A DNA stretch of 42,979 nucleotides from Parcubacteria group bacterium GW2011_GWA2_40_14 (GTDB lineage Bacteria; Patescibacteriota; Minisyncoccia; Phycocordibacterales; DATDWN01): NCBI GenBank assembly GCA_000996025.1, contig LBYF01000002.1, positions 1 to 42,979 of the forward strand, written 5' to 3'. The translations under genes and the position numbers were made by a program. Position 1 is the first letter of the stretch, and each line of letters starts with the position of its first letter. This document shows, piece after piece, positions 41,706-42,979 of the stretch. The notes beneath the pieces were generated by a model. The model had not been told where the DNA came from. It made no database searches and was given only the letters and a program-made list of their open reading frames with translations.

Positions 41706-42728
41706 TTAATTTAACTCTTTTACTAACTTTTTCATTAAAACATTTAAACTTTGGGACTGGGTAAAAGAACCTAATTTTTGTTGTATTTCTAACCTCTGGT
41801 GCGGGTCAAATAAACGCTGTATAGAGCTGGCTATGGCCTTTGGCGTGGCTTCTGTTATGCAAATGTCCGGCAGAAGATTAGTTAGAGATGTGTTGGAAAC
41901 GAGGGGTATGGCTCCACAAGCAGATGCCTCCACTATGGTCTTATCGAATGAGCCGGATGGGGTAAGATTGAGATATATTTCGTGACTGCTATATATCTCC
42001 GGCAACTTATCTTGAGAGACTGCTTCCATAAAACTGACAGAAGAAGACAGATTTTGTTCCAGTACTATACTTTTTAAAAAGGCCAGATAATCAAAATCTT
42101 TTTGGATGGGAGAGCCAACGATAATCAAAGATATTTGAGAGCCGGATGAAACCAGTTCTTTAACAGCAGAAAGCGCCAGTTCTATATGTTTTATAGGGGC
42201 AATACGTGAAACCATACAAACGGAATATTTTTGACGGATAATGTGAGCCACAGGTTTAAAAAGTTCCGTATCAATACCTGCTGGCATAATGACAGTCTTT
42301 TCGAAGCGAGTGGTGAAAGATTGGATGGATGTACAAAATACTTTCGTAGAAAGCAAAACTGCAAAACGAGTAAGAATACTGCCGTAAGGATGATTTCTCC
42401 ATAGATAAACTGGAATTCCTTTTAATTTCCAATACAAACCAGCCAGCAGAACATACTCCTCATTCATATGCACAAAAACTTTGTCGTATGAGCCGGAAAT
42501 TAGCCACAAATACTTGTACAAATTAATTATATATCTAAATTTAGAAACTGCTTTTTCTTTTCCTAAAGAGTATACCGTCACATTTTTTGCTAAATCAAAA
42601 GAACCCTTTTCCAAGCAGATAACAGAAACGGATAGAGCTCGCTCGGATATTTTTTTTATCCATCCATGAAAAAAGCCCAATACCGGATCCATAGAGTCAA
42701 CCTTTTGGGTAAAAATAAGAAGTCTCAT
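41706..42728 (-). CDS. GT4 family glycosyltransferase
   Basis: A 340-residue GT-B enzyme. The N-terminal lobe contains LIFTQKVDSMDPVLGFFHGW and YDKVFVHMNEEYVLLAGLYW. The C-terminal donor lobe contains VSRIAPIKHIELAL, IIVGSP and the motif TIVEASACGAIPLVSNT, the GT4 ExxACGxP-type site. The sugar is unknown. Its ATG overlaps the TGA of the upstream GtrA gene (ATGA), so the two are translationally coupled. Confidence 0.87.
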   Translation of the reverse strand: MRLLIFTQKVDSMDPVLGFFHGWIKKISERALSVSVICLEKGSFDLAKNVTVYSLGKEKAVSKFRYIINLYKYLWLISGSYDKVFVHMNEEYVLLAGLYWKLKGIPVYLWRNHPYGSILTRFAVLLSTKVFCTSIQSFTTRFEKTVIMPAGIDTELFKPVAHIIRQKYSVCMVSRIAPIKHIELALSAVKELVSSGSQISLIIVGSPIQKDFDYLAFLKSIVLEQNLSSSVSFMEAVSQDKLPEIYSSHEIYLNLTPSGSFDKTIVEASACGAIPLVSNTSLTNLLPDICITEATPKAIASSIQRLFDPHQRLEIQQKLGSFTQSQSLNVLMKKLVKELN

Positions 42729-42979
42729 AGGAGGTTTTCTTCCTTTTTATATTTAAAAACAAAATCTCTGGAAATAAAAAATGTGCAACAAGCCACAAGA
42801 CCGCCGGCAAAAACTTGGGATGAGATCACTCCCACATGAATATAATCTACAAATATATACATAAGCAATGTGTTCAGAGAAAGCCCAAACAATGATGTCC
42901 CGAGGTATATAACAGTTTGTTTGTGTATGCCGTCCGTAGAATGGTCCTTGAATGTCCAAAATTTTTGAAGAGTAAAACT
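42725..42979 (-). CDS. GtrA family membrane protein, C-terminal part (cut by window edge)
   Basis: The frame is open from the window edge for 84 residues to a TGA at 42725-42727. It reads SFTLQKFWTFKD at the edge, then two hydrophobic helices (about YLGTSLFGLSLNTLLMYIF and VISSQVFAGGLVACCTFF), then ISRDFVFKYKKEE. The KFWTF and (R)DFVFK repeats after paired helices are the mark of GtrA proteins. These four-helix proteins are thought to flip undecaprenyl-phosphate-linked sugars. About the first 50 residues are missing. The stop overlaps the GT4 start by ATGA. An ATG-initiated frame at 42753-42959 on the same strand is a shadow. Confidence 0.8.
   Translation of the reverse strand, partial: SFTLQKFWTFKDHSTDGIHKQTVIYLGTSLFGLSLNTLLMYIFVDYIHVGVISSQVFAGGLVACCTFFISRDFVFKYKKEENLL

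Noticed and set aside
42753-42959. An open frame of 68 codons on the minus strand with an ATG.
   Set aside because: It overlaps a better frame with GtrA motifs that ends in an ATGA overlap with the next gene; its own product shows no domain.
1-42979. Alternative genetic code (TGA as Gly), as in some CPR lineages.
   Set aside because: TGA ends several genes at natural positions, and all main genes are full length with TGA as a stop.

Overview
The window is one long, dense locus for making and decorating a surface polysaccharide or glycan. It comes from an AT-rich bacterium with compact, overlapping genes. The AT richness, very short spacers, many genes without a Shine-Dalgarno sequence and a tiny GIY-YIG protein typical of Parcubacteria/Patescibacteria (CPR) suggest that lineage; this is an inference made without a marker gene. 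TGA is used as a normal stop (for example at 2629-2631 and 5667-5669), which argues against the code-25 lineages (Gracilibacteria, Absconditabacteria). No rRNA, tRNA or CRISPR array was seen.

Layout. 135-15926 (+): a nucleotidyltransferase, two tandem paralogous glycosyltransferases, a Wzt-like ABC ATPase, a split transketolase, two sugar SDRs, a methyltransferase, GT10 and GT11 fucosyltransferase-family enzymes, GT2 enzymes, a NodU-type carbamoyltransferase and a DUF268 protein, with a GIY-YIG ORF between inverted repeats. 15923-20754 (-): a tightly coupled five-gene operon of transaldolase, SDR, a nucleotide-sugar dehydrogenase lacking the catalytic Cys, a Gfo/Idh/MocA oxidoreductase and an epimerase. 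20819-23772: two convergent gene pairs that together look like the GDP-D-glycero-D-manno-heptose pathway (GmhB, HddC, GmhA, HddA). 23866-28806: a sugar O-methyltransferase, a nucleotidyltransferase, an epimerase, GT2 and GT4. 28946-31394 (+): a PseB/CapD-like SDR and a radical SAM protein of higher GC. 31428-42979 (-): Nudix, GalU, polyprenol-type GT2, a GT4/membrane fusion, a methyltransferase, a GT39-type membrane enzyme, a second carbamoyltransferase, RmlD-like, GT2, GT4 and a truncated GtrA protein at the edge.

How it fits together. Transketolase and transaldolase could supply sedoheptulose 7-phosphate, and GmhA/HddA/GmhB/HddC would turn it into GDP-heptose. The SDR, Gfo and Cys-less dehydrogenase enzymes could reshape sugar nucleotides. 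Many glycosyltransferases, methyltransferases and carbamoyltransferases would assemble and cap the chain. GtrA, GT2 and GT39-type proteins point to polyprenyl-phosphate-linked sugar transfer on the outer side of the membrane. The Wzt-like ATPase implies ABC export, but its permease partner is not in view.

Two repeat systems stand out. One is a family of five long imperfect palindromes built from ACGAAT words. They sit exactly between genes, touch stop and start codons and bracket gene cassettes. The other is a GIY-YIG ORF enclosed by asymmetric terminal inverted repeats, together with a short ORF-less hairpin at about 25.67 kb that keeps both termini.
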